Positions 50,810 through 60,052 of a DNA stretch of 64,000 bases are shown here, piece by piece. The stretch is taken from contig FCNS01000028.1 in the NCBI GenBank assembly GCA_900045905.1, positions 1 through 64,000 of the forward strand, given 5' to 3'. Positions within the stretch are counted from its first letter, which is position 1. Each line of letters starts with the position of its first letter. A program made the position numbers and the translations under genes. The notes beneath the pieces were generated by a model. It searched no databases and was not told where the DNA came from. It was given only the letters and a program-made list of their open reading frames with translations. This DNA is from Clostridiales bacterium CHKCI001. Its GTDB lineage: Bacteria > Bacillota > Clostridia > Lachnospirales > Lachnospiraceae.

Positions 50810-50862
50810 TTATTGTCGTGACATGCAAAAAAAGCTCCCGTGAAGGTTCTTTTTGTTATCAT
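50810..50862 (-). repeat. Hairpin-tail repeat after the second methyltransferase
   Basis: On the minus strand AAAAAGAACCTTCACGGGAGC forms the stem, then TTTTTTTGCATGTCACGACAATAATA. It begins 16 bases after the stop codon at 50879. GTCATGA at its far end is complementary to the tail, giving an extended outer palindrome. Confidence 0.75.
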
Positions 50863-50878
50863 GACCTACATTTACTTG

Positions 50879-51658
50879 TTATTTTTTAGCAGCAATACAA
50901 AACATTCGAACTGGATTATAAAATTCATCCTTTTCTTGGTAAATTTCATCACTAATTCCAAAATCAATGGATACTGTACGCACTCCAATTCTTTGCAATA
51001 CATCCAAATCCCATGCAGGTCTACTGTAATGGTTAACTGCAAGCTGGCGTTTTATCGCTTCGCATTCCATCATCATCTCTTTTTCAATTTGATTATGTGC
51101 ATGTTCTTCTGGAAGCTGTGAAGTATCTGTAAAATCACATGCTCCATAATTTGCATCAAAATTTAGCAAGACTCCACCTTGCTTCAATACACGACACCAT
51201 TCCTGATAAGCTTTCGCTGCATTTGGAAGTGTCCAAGTTAAATTTCTCGATATTACAACATCAAAACTTTCATTCTCAAATTTCAAATTTTCTGCATCCA
51301 TAATCTGAAAGCATCCACCCACAGCTTCTTCCTTTGACAAAATTTGAGCCGCTTCCACCATATCTGGCGTTAGATCAACTCCAATTACCTGGTGACCTTT
51401 TTTGGCTGACAGAATACTAAAAAAACCTGCACCACACCCAACATCTAATATTTTTAGCCTTCTTGTTTTAGGAATGTAGTGTTCTATTTGCTTCATCCAG
51501 CGCTGTGCAAGTGGACTATGGAGTTCTTCTCTCCTTTGCTTGAGAAATCCTTCCTTTCTCTTTGCCCAGTAATGAACAATCCGTTCTTTTTTCTGATCAA
51601 ATGGACGTTTCCCCATTTTATATTGTACTTTAAATACTTTTCTGTTTTCTGTGTGCAT
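50879..51658 (-). CDS. Class I SAM-dependent methyltransferase, paralogue
   Basis: 259 residues with LDVGCGAGFFSILSA, VIGVDLTPDMVEAA and FDVVISRNLTWTLPNAAKAY. It aligns along its length with the protein at 49959, sharing the unusual RNLTW motif and VLxFDANYG block. The ATG at 51658 follows AAAGAGG at 8 bases; earlier ATG and GTG codons sit against that site. A repeat and a hairpin separate it from the transporter operon, so it may be transcribed on its own. Confidence 0.85.
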   Translation of the reverse strand: MHTENRKVFKVQYKMGKRPFDQKKERIVHYWAKRKEGFLKQRREELHSPLAQRWMKQIEHYIPKTRRLKILDVGCGAGFFSILSAKKGHQVIGVDLTPDMVEAAQILSKEEAVGGCFQIMDAENLKFENESFDVVISRNLTWTLPNAAKAYQEWCRVLKQGGVLLNFDANYGACDFTDTSQLPEEHAHNQIEKEMMMECEAIKRQLAVNHYSRPAWDLDVLQRIGVRTVSIDFGISDEIYQEKDEFYNPVRMFCIAAKK

Positions 51659-51782
51659 TGGCATCACCTCTTTCTTTTCATTTCAGCATACCTCATTGTT
51701 ACAAACAAAAATAATAAAATGCCATGAAACCATCACTAAAACATGATACCTCCATGGCATATCTATTTTGTTTTTGTTCTAA

Positions 51783-51987
51783 TTTACTATAAAACTGTCG
51801 TCAATGGACTTGACAGTCAGGATATTTATATCCTGTGCTGACTGGACATTCGACGACCTGACCTGTATGAGCAAGTAAGGCATTTGCCTGGATTGCGAAT
51901 ACAGGTAGCGATTGCGGGAGCACCAAAGTGCGGAGCAATCGGCTTTCCTTTATAGTGGCGATTCGACCGCTGGGCAAATCATATCCG
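51783..51987 (+). repeat. Dispersed structured element, copy B (most complete)
   Basis: Helices: ACTATAAA (51786-51793) with TTTATAGT (51949-51956) closes the element; GTCGTCAATG with CATTCGACGAC; ACCTGTAT (51861-51868) with ATACAGGT (51899-51906); CGATTGC (51909-51915) with GCAATCG (51935-51941). A last hairpin, GATTcgaccgctgggcaAATC, follows. The flanks 51668-51782 and 51988-52055 hold no gene. Confidence 0.8.
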
Positions 51988-52055
51988 TTTACTTAGAACA
52001 TTATGTATAGCATAACACCTCTACCCTAGTTTAAGTCAATAGGATTTTTAAAATT

Positions 52056-52688
52056 TTATTTTCTTCTAATGCGATCTTTAATTTTAATATACTCTAAAAT
52101 TAAATCAACGGTTCCTTCTATGCCCAGTCTTGTACTATTCAGACAAAGATCATAGCTTCCTACATCTCCCCATTTTTTATTGGAATAATAATTATAATAA
52201 CTAGAACGCTTCTTATCCGTCTTTATAATCGTATCTTTTGCCTTATCCTTTGTCATCTCATATAATTTGGCGATTCGTTCTATCTTTGCATCCATATCGG
52301 CACTGATGAATACTGATGTCATATTTGGATGATCTGCAAGTGCATAATCTGCACAGCGTCCTACAATGATACAACTCTCCTCTTCTGCTAGTTTTTTAAT
52401 TGTATCAAACTGGGCTAAGAATACTTTATGATTCAATGGCATATCTAAAAACGAGGATGTCGTATAACCCATAGAATAAGTATCCATAACAAGTGAATAT
52501 AAGAAACTGTTCGTTGGTCTTTCATCATGTGTTTCAAATAATTCTTTACATAACCCACTTTGTTTTGCTGCCAATGTAAGAAGTTCCTTATCATAACATT
52601 TAATATTTAGTTTTTCCGCTAAACGATTTCCGATCGCACGACCACCGCTGCCGCATTGTCTTCCAATTGTAATAATGAGATTACTCAT
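52056..52688 (-). CDS. Cytidylate-kinase-like family protein
   Basis: 210 residues of the cytidylate kinase-like family common in Clostridia. The P-loop is TIGRQCGSGGRAIG, and CIIVGRCADYALADHPN and KTDKKRSSYYNYYSNKKWGD are conserved in the family. It probably phosphorylates a nucleotide or nucleoside, but the true Cmk is a different protein. The ATG at 52688 follows AAAGGAG at 7 bases; the longer upstream frame lacks a site. Confidence 0.88.
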   Translation of the reverse strand: MSNLIITIGRQCGSGGRAIGNRLAEKLNIKCYDKELLTLAAKQSGLCKELFETHDERPTNSFLYSLVMDTYSMGYTTSSFLDMPLNHKVFLAQFDTIKKLAEEESCIIVGRCADYALADHPNMTSVFISADMDAKIERIAKLYEMTKDKAKDTIIKTDKKRSSYYNYYSNKKWGDVGSYDLCLNSTRLGIEGTVDLILEYIKIKDRIRRK

Positions 52689-52883
52689 AAAATCACTCCT
52701 TTCAAGATTGAATCTTAACTTCTGCAAGAATATCGTTGAATCTTTATAAAAATAAAGTAATTATAATAAAATTCTGCAACTTTTCAGATCCAAATTTGAT
52801 TTTTCAAATCTAATTGTTATTATTATATAACATTTACACAAAATTTACAACATTTTTTTACCAGAATCCTTTTTTCACTCTAT

Positions 52884-53981
52884 TTATAGCAAACATAAGA
52901 TTACAAGAAAAATTAAGTTCCAATAGGTAAATGTTAGTAAATAACGTTTTTTTTGCTGTGGATATTTTATAGCTACTTGTTTATAAGAAATCAAACTTGC
53001 CATAGAAGCGATTAATGTTCCAAGCCCTCCAATATTCGTTCCAATAATCAGTTCTCTTATATTATCTGTATAACCAGACAACAGCAGCGCAGCTGGAACA
53101 TTACTAATCATTTGACTGATTCCAATTGAAATAATACGCTCATGTGTTTCTATCACATTAATAATTAATTCATGCAGGCTTTCCATTCGATTCATATTTC
53201 CAATAAAAATAAAAAAACAAAGAAATGTCAGCAAAAGAGCGTAATCTATTTTTAGAAAAAGCCGTTTATCCTTTATAAAGATACAAACCGATATCATTCC
53301 AAACAAAATAATTCTAGGTATAACTCCCCCCACAGATAACAGACATAAAAAAAATAACAACAAATAATAATATACCTGTTTATTTATTTTTTCTCGTTGT
53401 TTCTGCATCCGCATCTCTATTTGATTTTTTTTATACCGAATTACAATCAGAATAAATAATAAAACTGCAGACACTACTGTATAAGGTAATGTCAAAAGCA
53501 AAAATTCTTGCAGACTATATTCTGAAATTGAAAACAAGTAAAGATTTTGAGGATTCCCAATTGGAGTTAACATACTGCCCAAATTTGCAGCAATTGTCAT
53601 CAACGTTATCGTAATGCATAACATTGATGACAGGTTTATCATTTCTAATATCAAAAGACCAAATGGTATAAATGTAATCAGGGCTACATCATTTGTAATA
53701 AACATACTACTAAAAAAACATAAAAATACTAATGTAAGAATTATCCCTCTTTCTGTTCCTACTTTACCTAAAATCATTTCTCCAATCTGCTGGAAAAAAT
53801 TTTGTTCTTTTAAGCCCTGCATAATTAACATCAAACAAAATAACATAATCATTGTATTAAAATCAATATAACCAATATATTGGGTATCTGGATGAATAAT
53901 AATACACGATAAAAATGCTAAAAATAACGAAGCAGTTAAAATTGCATCCTGCTGGAACAATGTCTTTATTTTCCGAACCAT
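52884..53981 (-). CDS. SLC13/ArsB-superfamily anion transporter
   Basis: 365 residues with about ten membrane helices. The signature is SMFITNDVALITFIPFG near residue 90 and NLGSMLTPIGNPQNLYLF near 145, typical of the ArsB/NhaD/citrate ion-transporter superfamily. It is shorter than most (~430). Relatives carry arsenite, citrate, sulfate or Na+/H+; no ars genes occur nearby, so the substrate is open. It ends within the 195-base gap before the kinase gene. Confidence 0.85.
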   Translation of the reverse strand: MVRKIKTLFQQDAILTASLFLAFLSCIIIHPDTQYIGYIDFNTMIMLFCLMLIMQGLKEQNFFQQIGEMILGKVGTERGIILTLVFLCFFSSMFITNDVALITFIPFGLLILEMINLSSMLCITITLMTIAANLGSMLTPIGNPQNLYLFSISEYSLQEFLLLTLPYTVVSAVLLFILIVIRYKKNQIEMRMQKQREKINKQVYYYLLLFFLCLLSVGGVIPRIILFGMISVCIFIKDKRLFLKIDYALLLTFLCFFIFIGNMNRMESLHELIINVIETHERIISIGISQMISNVPAALLLSGYTDNIRELIIGTNIGGLGTLIASMASLISYKQVAIKYPQQKKRYLLTFTYWNLIFLVILCLL

Positions 53982-54025
53982 AGATTCATTTGTTTCCTTT
54001 CAAGAGATCATAAGTATAGGGGTGT

Positions 54026-54934
54026 TCATTTATTTCGAAGCGTCACTAACAACTTTTCAAAATATTCTGGATGCTTCGCTCGAAATTCCATATATTCTCC
54101 AGTACGTGGATGCACAAAACCTAAAACATATGCATGTAAACATTGTCCTTGCAATGAAAACGGTGATTTGGAAGGACCATATACACAATCTCCAAGCAAT
54201 GGATGACCGATACTGGCCATATGCACACGAATTTGATGTGTCCTGCCTGTTTCCAGACAACATTCAATCCATGTATATTGACCAAATCGTTCTAACACTC
54301 GATAATGGGTTATGGCTTCTTTTCCATTTTTTCGATTAATGGCCATCTTTTTGCGATCGGTTGGATGACGTCCGATCGGAGCCTCAATGGTTCCCTCTTC
54401 TTCTTTAAAATTTCCATGTACAATTGCCTCATATCGTCTTGTAATACTATGTTCTTTCAGCTGTGCTGCAATACTATTATGGGAAAAATCATTTTTGCAG
54501 GCAATTAACACGCCTGTTGTATCCATATCAATTCGATGAACAATACCTGGGCGTAAAATTCCATTAATTCCTGATAAATCTGTACAATGATACAATAACG
54601 CATTGACCAATGTACCACTATAATGTCCTGCCGCTGGATGTACTACCATTCCCTTTGGCTTATTCACTAGAATTACATCACTATCCTCATACAAAATATC
54701 TAGCGGAATTGGTTCTGGAACAATTTCTGGCTCTTGAGCTTCTGGAACAGAGACGTGAATTACGTCTCCTTCCATCACCTTATAACTTGGTTTTACTATT
54801 TTTCCATTTACAACAATATCTCCTGCTAAAAATCTCTTCTGTAAATAAGAACGTGTAAATTCTTCCAATTGCTCTGCCAACATTTTATCAATTCGACTGC
54901 CTGATTGCTGTTTTGTGACAATCCATTCCTGCAC
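54026..54934 (-). CDS. RluA-family pseudouridine synthase (RluD-like)
   Basis: 302 residues. An N-terminal S4 RNA-binding domain (SRIDKMLAEQLEEFTRSYLQ) precedes the catalytic domain. The catalytic Asp is in VHRIDMDTTGVLIACKN, and LVNKPKGMVVHPA and GRTHQIRVHMA are family motifs. It probably modifies 23S rRNA uridines near helix 69. The GTG start follows AAGGAGG. It is next to lspA by 13 bases, the usual lspA-rluD order. Confidence 0.94.
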   Translation of the reverse strand: MQEWIVTKQQSGSRIDKMLAEQLEEFTRSYLQKRFLAGDIVVNGKIVKPSYKVMEGDVIHVSVPEAQEPEIVPEPIPLDILYEDSDVILVNKPKGMVVHPAAGHYSGTLVNALLYHCTDLSGINGILRPGIVHRIDMDTTGVLIACKNDFSHNSIAAQLKEHSITRRYEAIVHGNFKEEEGTIEAPIGRHPTDRKKMAINRKNGKEAITHYRVLERFGQYTWIECCLETGRTHQIRVHMASIGHPLLGDCVYGPSKSPFSLQGQCLHAYVLGFVHPRTGEYMEFRAKHPEYFEKLLVTLRNK

Positions 54935-54947
54935 CTCCTGTCCCTCC

Positions 54948-55448
54948 TTATATTATTTTTTTCTTTAACAACTCAAAGTCCTCATCTTTATAATAAAAGC
55001 ATATGAGAAGAGTCAATGTAATCATAGAAATTACAACGTAACAGTCCGCCAGATTGAAAATTGGAAAGTTAATTAATTTAAAATAAAGAAAATCAATCAC
55101 ATATCCATGATAAATTCGATCAATAAAGTTTCCTACTGCACCTGCGGCAACTAATACCCCAACGATTCTAATTGGCAAATAACGTTTTGTATTTGGAATT
55201 TTTATAAGAACCCATATGATTGCTATAAAGATGATCGCTGTCATAGCGATTAATAAAATTCTTTGATTTTGTAAAATTCCAAATGCAGCTCCATGATTTT
55301 CAAAATAATAAAATTCAAATATTCCATCCCACAATACAAATGGATTATTTTCTTTTAAATTTGTGGCAGCCATCCACTTCGTCCATTGATCCACTCCAAC
55401 TAAACCAATAAATGCTATTATATTAATGATCCAATGTCTAAGCTTCAT
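54948..55448 (-). CDS. lspA: Signal peptidase II (lipoprotein peptidase)
   Basis: 166 residues with four membrane helices. It removes signal peptides from prolipoproteins, such as the nuclease and binding protein in this window. Catalytic Asp residues are in VGNFIDRIYHGYVIDFLYF and FNLADCYVVI. Placed between aroB and rluD. Confidence 0.95.
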   Translation of the reverse strand: MKLRHWIINIIAFIGLVGVDQWTKWMAATNLKENNPFVLWDGIFEFYYFENHGAAFGILQNQRILLIAMTAIIFIAIIWVLIKIPNTKRYLPIRIVGVLVAAGAVGNFIDRIYHGYVIDFLYFKLINFPIFNLADCYVVISMITLTLLICFYYKDEDFELLKKKII

Positions 55449-55469
55449 AAATAAATCCTTTCTATACTA

Positions 55470-56558
55470 TCACTTCAAAACTGCTGACAGACCTGCTGTC
55501 ATTTCTTCTTCTGTCACAGTACGGTCAACAATTCCCTCTCCAATTGCTTTCAACAATATAAATTTAATCTGTCCTGCAATCATTTTCTTATCATTTTTCG
55601 TTGCATCCAATACTTCCTGCTTATCTAATCCACTCACATCTGTTGGAAGGTCAAATAATTGCAGTATCTCTTTTAACTCTTTCACCTGCTCTTCTGTCAA
55701 ATATCCTCTTTTACAACTCATTTGAGCAGCCGCCACCATTCCGATTGCAACACATTCTCCATGATAAAGAGAAAAATCTTTCTTCTTTTCAATTGCATGA
55801 CCAAGCGTATGACCTAAGTTTAAAAGAGCCCGCACACTACGTTCAAATGGATCTTCCTCTACAATTACACGCTTTGTGTCACAACTAACCGAAACCATAT
55901 GAAGAACCGCTTCTGGTTCTCTATTTTTTATCGCTTGTACATGCTGGCCAATCCATTGATAAAATTCTGGGCGGCGAATTAATCCATACTTGATTACCTC
56001 TCCCATACCAGATAGATAAACGCGGCGATCCAATGTATGAAGTGTAGCTAAATTCATATAAACAAGTTTTGGCATACAAAATGCGCCTACCATATTTTTA
56101 TATTGATCAAAATCAACTCCTGTTTTTCCACCTACGCTGCTGTCTACCTGGGCCAGCAATGTAGTAGGAATTTGCACAAACTCAATTCCCCGTAAATACG
56201 TTGCTGCTGCAAACCCTGTCAAGTCTCCAATTACTCCACCTCCAAGTGCCAGCAGCATATCATTCCGATCAAATTTTGCTTTTATTAAAACAGTATACAA
56301 ATCTCTTACTGTGTCCAAAGTTTTATACTGCTCTCCTGCTGGAAATGTAAATACAATTACCTCTCTCACTTGGTTTTCTAACAAGTTTCGTACTTGCTCT
56401 GCATAAAGTGGTCCAATTGTTGTATCAGTTACAATACAGATCCGTTTTTCATCTGCTCCGATTTTTTTTAATTCTGGAACCAATTGCTCAAAGGAATGTT
56501 CCATTACAATATCATAAATTGGTTTTTCATTTTGATGTACCGTAATTCTATTTTCCAT
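55470..56558 (-). CDS. aroB: 3-Dehydroquinate synthase
   Basis: 362 residues of an NAD- and zinc-dependent enzyme that closes the shikimate ring. GGGVIGDLTGFAAATYLRGI, QVDSSVGGKTGVDF and LNLGHTLGHAIE with its metal-binding histidines are intact. No other aro gene is nearby; its place between ylmH and lspA is a lineage-specific insertion into a division-related cluster. Confidence 0.95.
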   Translation of the reverse strand: MENRITVHQNEKPIYDIVMEHSFEQLVPELKKIGADEKRICIVTDTTIGPLYAEQVRNLLENQVREVIVFTFPAGEQYKTLDTVRDLYTVLIKAKFDRNDMLLALGGGVIGDLTGFAAATYLRGIEFVQIPTTLLAQVDSSVGGKTGVDFDQYKNMVGAFCMPKLVYMNLATLHTLDRRVYLSGMGEVIKYGLIRRPEFYQWIGQHVQAIKNREPEAVLHMVSVSCDTKRVIVEEDPFERSVRALLNLGHTLGHAIEKKKDFSLYHGECVAIGMVAAAQMSCKRGYLTEEQVKELKEILQLFDLPTDVSGLDKQEVLDATKNDKKMIAGQIKFILLKAIGEGIVDRTVTEEEMTAGLSAVLK

Positions 56559-56575
56559 AATATACTCCTTTTCTT

Positions 56576-57373
56576 TTATTCATAAACACCTAATCTTACA
56601 AAATATCTGCCTTTTTTGGTCTGATTTTCTTTGCCATAATAAGAAAACTTTCCAAACCCTCTTACAGAAACAATATCTCCCTCTTTCAATGTATAGCTAT
56701 TCGAAGTAATCATTTTTCCATTCACAAATACTTTCTCACCTGCAATTAACCCTGTCATTTTGGTTCTGGACGTTCGAAATGCCAATCCAATCATCGCATC
56801 TAAACGCTCTGAAGCAATACTTCCTCTGATTTCTTTTTGCTTTGGCACATACTCAAACGCTTGCATTGGAATCTTTTCGCAACGAACTGGTGTATGACGC
56901 ACCCGTTCCAAATTATTTACAATATAATCACTGATTTCTTCCACGCAGATTACCTTACAACTATTTTTTTCTAAAATTAAATCTCCTAGCTTTCCTCTCA
57001 CAATCCCTAAATTTAAGATTGCTCCAAGATAATCTCTATGAGTCAACATCTCTGCAAACTTAGCACTACGTGGCTGAATTTCTACCACATTCAAAAAAAG
57101 ATTTCCTATTTGTTCCTCATATGCCTGGTAATATAAAGGAGCCTGGGCAAAAAGTCCGGCTCCTATTGGTGAAAAATATACTTGTTTGCGTTCTGCTAGG
57201 GGATATCCTCCGTCAAGTACATATGTAACTGGCGGTAATTGATCTACAATGGAAAGAAACACATCTTGTTCATTTAAGTTTAAGAAATTACTGAATACAG
57301 TACAATCTCTTTGATAAGCATTCTGTGCCAGATCCAGCAAATGCTTACATAAAATCTGTTCTTCCTTTGTCAT
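56576..57373 (-). CDS. ylmH: YlmH-family S4-domain RNA-binding protein
   Basis: 265 residues. The last ~75 residues form an S4 domain (SERLDAMIGLAFRTSRTKMTG, then VNGKMITSNSYTLKEGDIVSV). The N-terminal part matches YlmH with the GGYPLAERKQVYF element. YlmH binds stalled 50S-peptidyl-tRNA complexes in Firmicutes. Next to sepF, as in the ylmE-ylmF-ylmH order. Confidence 0.92.
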   Translation of the reverse strand: MTKEEQILCKHLLDLAQNAYQRDCTVFSNFLNLNEQDVFLSIVDQLPPVTYVLDGGYPLAERKQVYFSPIGAGLFAQAPLYYQAYEEQIGNLFLNVVEIQPRSAKFAEMLTHRDYLGAILNLGIVRGKLGDLILEKNSCKVICVEEISDYIVNNLERVRHTPVRCEKIPMQAFEYVPKQKEIRGSIASERLDAMIGLAFRTSRTKMTGLIAGEKVFVNGKMITSNSYTLKEGDIVSVRGFGKFSYYGKENQTKKGRYFVRLGVYE

Positions 57374-57389
57374 ACCTTTCTCTTATCTC

Positions 57390-57929
57390 CTACATCGTTA
57401 AATTTAAATTAGATAAGTTCACACTATCTCCCAGCAGATTAGTAAAATCCCCGGAAAGCTCCACATTCGCAGGAGTTACAATAAAGATTTTTTTAGAAAT
57501 CTTTTGTAAATTTCCTCCCATTGTATAGCAAGCACCCGATGAAAAATCAATAATTCTTTGTGCTGCTTCGATATTCATACCTTCCAAATTTAGTACAACG
57601 CACTTACCATGCAGCAATACATCTGCAATTTCACTTGCATCTTCATATCCTTTTGGCATAATCATGCATACTTCTGATTGATTTGAAATCGTCTTAGAAG
57701 AGGTTGTCGTTTTCATAGGCACCACCTTACTTGTTTTTGCCTTCTTTTTATCATCAATGGAAGTATTCTCTACCTGATTTTCTGACTTCATTTCTGATTT
57801 CGTCTGATAATTGGATTTGTTTGGATTTTCATAAGCATTACTTTCTTCTTCCTCAATCATATCCTCATCAAAGTCTTCTTCTTCAGGCATTAGTTTTATC
57901 TTTCCTAAAAAATCATCAAAAAATCCCAT
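57390..57929 (-). CDS. sepF: Cell division protein SepF
   Basis: 179 residues. The N-terminal amphipathic helix MGFFDDFLGKIKLM tethers it to membrane, then a Glu/Ser/Lys-rich linker (residues ~18-80) leads to the conserved domain (MIMPKGYEDASEIADVLL, NLEGMNIEAAQRIIDFSSGACY). It bundles FtsZ at the septum. Neighbours yggS and ylmH fit. Confidence 0.94.
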   Translation of the reverse strand: MGFFDDFLGKIKLMPEEEDFDEDMIEEEESNAYENPNKSNYQTKSEMKSENQVENTSIDDKKKAKTSKVVPMKTTTSSKTISNQSEVCMIMPKGYEDASEIADVLLHGKCVVLNLEGMNIEAAQRIIDFSSGACYTMGGNLQKISKKIFIVTPANVELSGDFTNLLGDSVNLSNLNLTM

Positions 57930-57952
57930 TTCATTTCACTCCTATCTTTATT

Positions 57953-58633
57953 TTAGCGAGTACCAAAAATTCCAGTCCCCACTCTTACCATCGTTGCTCC
58001 TTCTTCAATCGCAACCTCGTAATCGCCAGTCATACCCATTGATAATTCTGACATACGTATATTATCAATGTTTTTCTTTCCAATGTCAACACACAATTGA
58101 TGTAATTTCTTAAAATATATCCTATTTTCTTCTGGATCTGTTACAAATGGGGCAATTGTCATTAATCCTACAATTTGTATATTTGGAAATGTGGCAATTT
58201 CTCTTACTGCTTCTTCTACCTCTTCCTCCATAAATCCAAATTTTGATTCTTCCCTAGCAACATTTACTTCTAAAAGAATCTTAACTCTTACACCAGCTTT
58301 TACCGCTTCTTGAGAAATCTGTTTTGCCAAACGCACAGTATCTACTGAATGGATGAGTGCTACTTTATCAACAATATACTTTACTTTATTTCGCTGAAGA
58401 TGTCCAATTAAATGCCATTCCAAATCAACTGGAAGCTGTGGTATTTTATCACAGAGTTCTTGTACTTTGTTTTCTCCAAACACTGTTTGACCGCATGCAA
58501 TTGCTTCTTCAATCATAGAAACTGGTTTTGTTTTACTAACTGCAATTAACTTCACTTCAGAAGGATTTCTCCCTACTCTTTCACAAGCCTGAAGGATTTT
58601 TTCTTTTACTTCATTTAGTTGTTCCTGTACCAA
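57953..58633 (-). CDS. YggS/PLPBP-family PLP homeostasis protein
   Basis: About 226 residues of a PLP-binding barrel protein without known enzyme activity that balances vitamin B6 and amino acids. PLP lysine is in LIAVSKTKPVSMI; FGENKVQEL and LEWHLIGHLQRNKVKYI are invariant blocks; GMTGDYEVAIEEGATMVRVGTGIFG ends it. The TTG start follows GAGAGG by 8 bases; a GTG three codons earlier overlaps that site. Confidence 0.94.
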   Translation of the reverse strand: MVQEQLNEVKEKILQACERVGRNPSEVKLIAVSKTKPVSMIEEAIACGQTVFGENKVQELCDKIPQLPVDLEWHLIGHLQRNKVKYIVDKVALIHSVDTVRLAKQISQEAVKAGVRVKILLEVNVAREESKFGFMEEEVEEAVREIATFPNIQIVGLMTIAPFVTDPEENRIYFKKLHQLCVDIGKKNIDNIRMSELSMGMTGDYEVAIEEGATMVRVGTGIFGTR

Positions 58634-58669
58634 ATTTAACACCTCTCATCCTTATAAAAAACAATTTCT

Positions 58670-60052
58670 TTATTCATACAGAATTGCTCCTTCTGTCGCC
58701 TGAGAAGCATCCAAAACAATTCTGTCGTATGCACCGATTCCATTCGTACCACTGCTGTTAACAATATAATATCTTTCGTCATCCGTTGTTCCAAGGATGT
58801 CCGCTGTTTGGAATACACAATATCCTTGATTTACATTGTACACACCTGTCACTGCTGCGGTTTCTCCAATGGTATATTGTTCCGTGCTATCAGGTTTTAT
58901 AATCATATCCCCTTGTTGTATCTCATCGGAATCAATATAATATTGTGTCTCAGTTTCACCCATAATTGTAGTTGATACAAATGTAGTATTAGATCCATCT
59001 GTTTGCTTATTCACACCATTAACTGATTTTTCTCCGCCTTTTGTCAAATATTCTTTTGGAATTGCAAAGAAGTTTTTCTCTATTACGGCAGAGATCGGAA
59101 CTTTTAGCCCTGTAATATTCTTTTCTACTATACTAAAATCAATATAACGCTGATCTAAATAGGAGGAACCATATTTAGAAAGACGGACTACTCCCATTTG
59201 CACATTGTCTGGAGAAGTAATAATTGAAAAAGCTCCATTTACACTTACTCCCAGTTCATCTAACTTTACTCTTAAATACTGCTTTTCTGCATACAATGCC
59301 TCATCCTCTTCGGAAATTGGAAATGTAATTACAAAAGAATCATCCGCAATACACTTATAAGCAAATTGACCTGCCTCTTGAAACTCTCCTGGTTGAGAAA
59401 CCTCTTTTTTCCAATTTTTCTGATTAAAACATTCCATTGTAACGCTCTCTGGAGTTAAATCTCCATAATTATCCGTCTGATACATAATAAACCCACTTGA
59501 TGAGGCCTGTATCTCTGTGAAACCAGAAACTGCTCCTTCTGCTTCCAGCTGTTCTTTTGCTGAAACATTTAGCATCTCCATCACACTTGCATTAATATAG
59601 TATTTTTGTTCGGATATTTCTTCCATATCCATTGCAGAAAAATTCTGACTAGCAGTTTCTAATGCTGACTTAATCGAAGTAAGGGAGTCTTCATTCATCT
59701 CCACTCCATTGGCATAAATTCCAGCAAGCAATTTTGAATATTCTCCTGTTGTATCAATTGTCAGCACTGTAGAGCCAATCCTCGCTTTTTTTCCCTCTCG
59801 TATATAATAATTTGTATATCCAGCTGTATCCATATAATAATTTGTCTCTGTTCTAGTTATAATACCAGTATAGGACGAGTCCACTGAACTTGTAATCGGA
59901 GGTTCTACTTCAAAAACTTGTATTTTATTTTGAGTTAAATAACCAACAAGCTGTACAACTAAATAAACTAGAATTGCGCTAAACACAACAGTTATAAAAT
60001 GGAAACGAGAGGGTCTCTTATATTTTACAACTTTATTACTTTGCTGTTTCAT
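58670..60052 (-). CDS. HlyD-like membrane-anchored protein of the sepF cluster
   Basis: 460 residues. One membrane helix near residues 17-38 (FHFITVVFSAILVYLVVQLV) leads to an extracytoplasmic portion with lipoyl/HlyD-like strands (VEPPITSSVDSSYTGIITR) and a long beta-rich region. Such proteins sit before yggS-sepF in many Clostridia and are labelled HlyD family efflux adaptor, but no exporter partner is seen here. An envelope or septum role is plausible. Confidence 0.82.
   Translation of the reverse strand: MKQQSNKVVKYKRPSRFHFITVVFSAILVYLVVQLVGYLTQNKIQVFEVEPPITSSVDSSYTGIITRTETNYYMDTAGYTNYYIREGKKARIGSTVLTIDTTGEYSKLLAGIYANGVEMNEDSLTSIKSALETASQNFSAMDMEEISEQKYYINASVMEMLNVSAKEQLEAEGAVSGFTEIQASSSGFIMYQTDNYGDLTPESVTMECFNQKNWKKEVSQPGEFQEAGQFAYKCIADDSFVITFPISEEDEALYAEKQYLRVKLDELGVSVNGAFSIITSPDNVQMGVVRLSKYGSSYLDQRYIDFSIVEKNITGLKVPISAVIEKNFFAIPKEYLTKGGEKSVNGVNKQTDGSNTTFVSTTIMGETETQYYIDSDEIQQGDMIIKPDSTEQYTIGETAAVTGVYNVNQGYCVFQTADILGTTDDERYYIVNSSGTNGIGAYDRIVLDASQATEGAILYE

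Noticed and set aside
51867-51878. ATGAGCAAGTAA inside the structured repeat as a mini-gene
   Set aside because: Copies A and B give only Met-Ser-Lys, copy C a different 13-residue frame, and none has a ribosome site; it looks like unpaired RNA.
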